Assembly: GCA_964444795.1 (NCBI GenBank)
Contig: CAYUIQ010000011.1
Location: 1 to 64,000, forward strand
Origin: JABMRP01 sp964444795
GTDB taxonomy: Bacteria; Planctomycetota; Planctomycetia; Pirellulales; Thermoguttaceae
Length of the DNA stretch: 64,000 nucleotides
Reading direction: 5' to 3'
The stretch's first letter is position 1, and every line of letters starts with the position of its first letter. The translations under genes were made by a program, and so were the position numbers. Shown piece by piece: positions 63,747 to 64,000 of this stretch. Under the pieces are notes generated by a model, which saw nothing but the letters and a program-made list of their open reading frames with translations, had not been told where the DNA came from and made no database searches.

Positions 63747-64000
63747 ATGCCAAACTTCTCCCAGCGGAGCGAAACGTTCCGCATTGCCATTCGCACCTTC
63801 GGTCCCTTCGAGCAAGCGATCGATCGGGAATGGGCGTCCTTCCGCGAGGCGTCCGGATGCACGCTCGCCTTGGATGCGGTATCCATGGACCATCACGCGG
63901 TGTATGAGAGCCTGCTGGCGAACCAGGGCCTGCGGGACGGTACGTGGGACGTGGCGCTGATCAACACGGATTGGATCGCCGAGGCGCGCGAGTCGGCGTC
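63747..64000 (+). CDS. Extracellular solute-binding protein-like (partial, runs off window)
   Basis: The first 84 residues of a protein cut by the window end. It begins MPNFSQRSETFRIAIRTFGPFEQ and continues with a WASFREASG, SMDHHAVYESLL and WDVALINTDWIAEA pattern, resembling the N-terminal lobe of sugar-type ABC solute-binding proteins. No signal peptide is visible, so it may be cytoplasmic or have an unusual start. The 84 residues contain no stop. Confidence is limited by truncation. Confidence 0.6.
   Translation, partial: MPNFSQRSETFRIAIRTFGPFEQAIDREWASFREASGCTLALDAVSMDHHAVYESLLANQGLRDGTWDVALINTDWIAEARESA

Overview
The window looks like a chromosome segment of a Planctomycetota bacterium, probably of the Pirellulales type. 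The evidence is high GC content, two exported proteins with C-terminal PEP-CTERM sorting tails, an exported protein with the N-terminal LEPR-XLL motif, two HzsA-related (hydrazine synthase alpha-like) haem c proteins, an anti-sigma/alpha-2-macroglobulin fusion beside an ECF sigma factor, and many dispersed palindromic repeats between genes. No tRNA, rRNA, CRISPR array, transposase or phage gene was seen. The assignment rests on gene content only.

Layout. 1-8.3 kb: small lipoprotein, LamG/PEP-CTERM protein, sodium:solute symporter and exported FAD oxidoreductase. 8.3-11.6 kb: argC, argJ and a TrkA-N potassium channel gene that overlaps argJ by ATGA. 11.9-17.7 kb: fused AccA/AccD-like carboxyltransferase, SpoU-type RNA methyltransferase and a LEPR-XLL cyclophilin. 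18.1-21.6 kb: a compact regulatory island. A sigma-54 activator is divergent from a two-gene operon (a 96-residue protein translationally coupled to an HpnP-like B12/radical SAM enzyme), and that operon has a near-perfect -24/-12 promoter. 21.7-26.8 kb: an operon of ECF sigma factor, membrane anti-sigma/alpha-2-macroglobulin fusion and a miniature corrinoid iron-sulfur-like protein. 27.2-38.4 kb: TolC-like channel, GH5-like hydrolase, hisE, the first HzsA-like protein, nadE with a separate amidase subunit, a redoxin-fold lipoprotein without its cysteines, and aspS. 38.7-44.7 kb: an 81-residue protein with a strong terminator, a scrambled partial duplicate of a large glycosidase gene, an SNase-like membrane protein, a zinc-ribbon membrane protein and the intact glycosidase. 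45-53 kb: a PQQ-propeller protein with an embedded Rossmann domain, two small membrane proteins, an M28 peptidase, DUF4254 and a heptosyltransferase. 53.6-64 kb: a leucine-rich-repeat lipoprotein, a GH32/43-like propeller, the second HzsA-like protein, a helical repeat protein, a second PEP-CTERM protein and the start of a solute-binding protein.

How the genes fit together. Housekeeping genes (argCJ, hisE, nadE and its amidase, aspS, acc-like, trmH) are scattered among genes for polysaccharide breakdown and export, with matching transport and cell-surface functions. Two regulatory units stand out: the sigma-54/radical SAM island and the ECF/anti-sigma-A2M/corrinoid-like operon. Both are described here from sequence motifs only.
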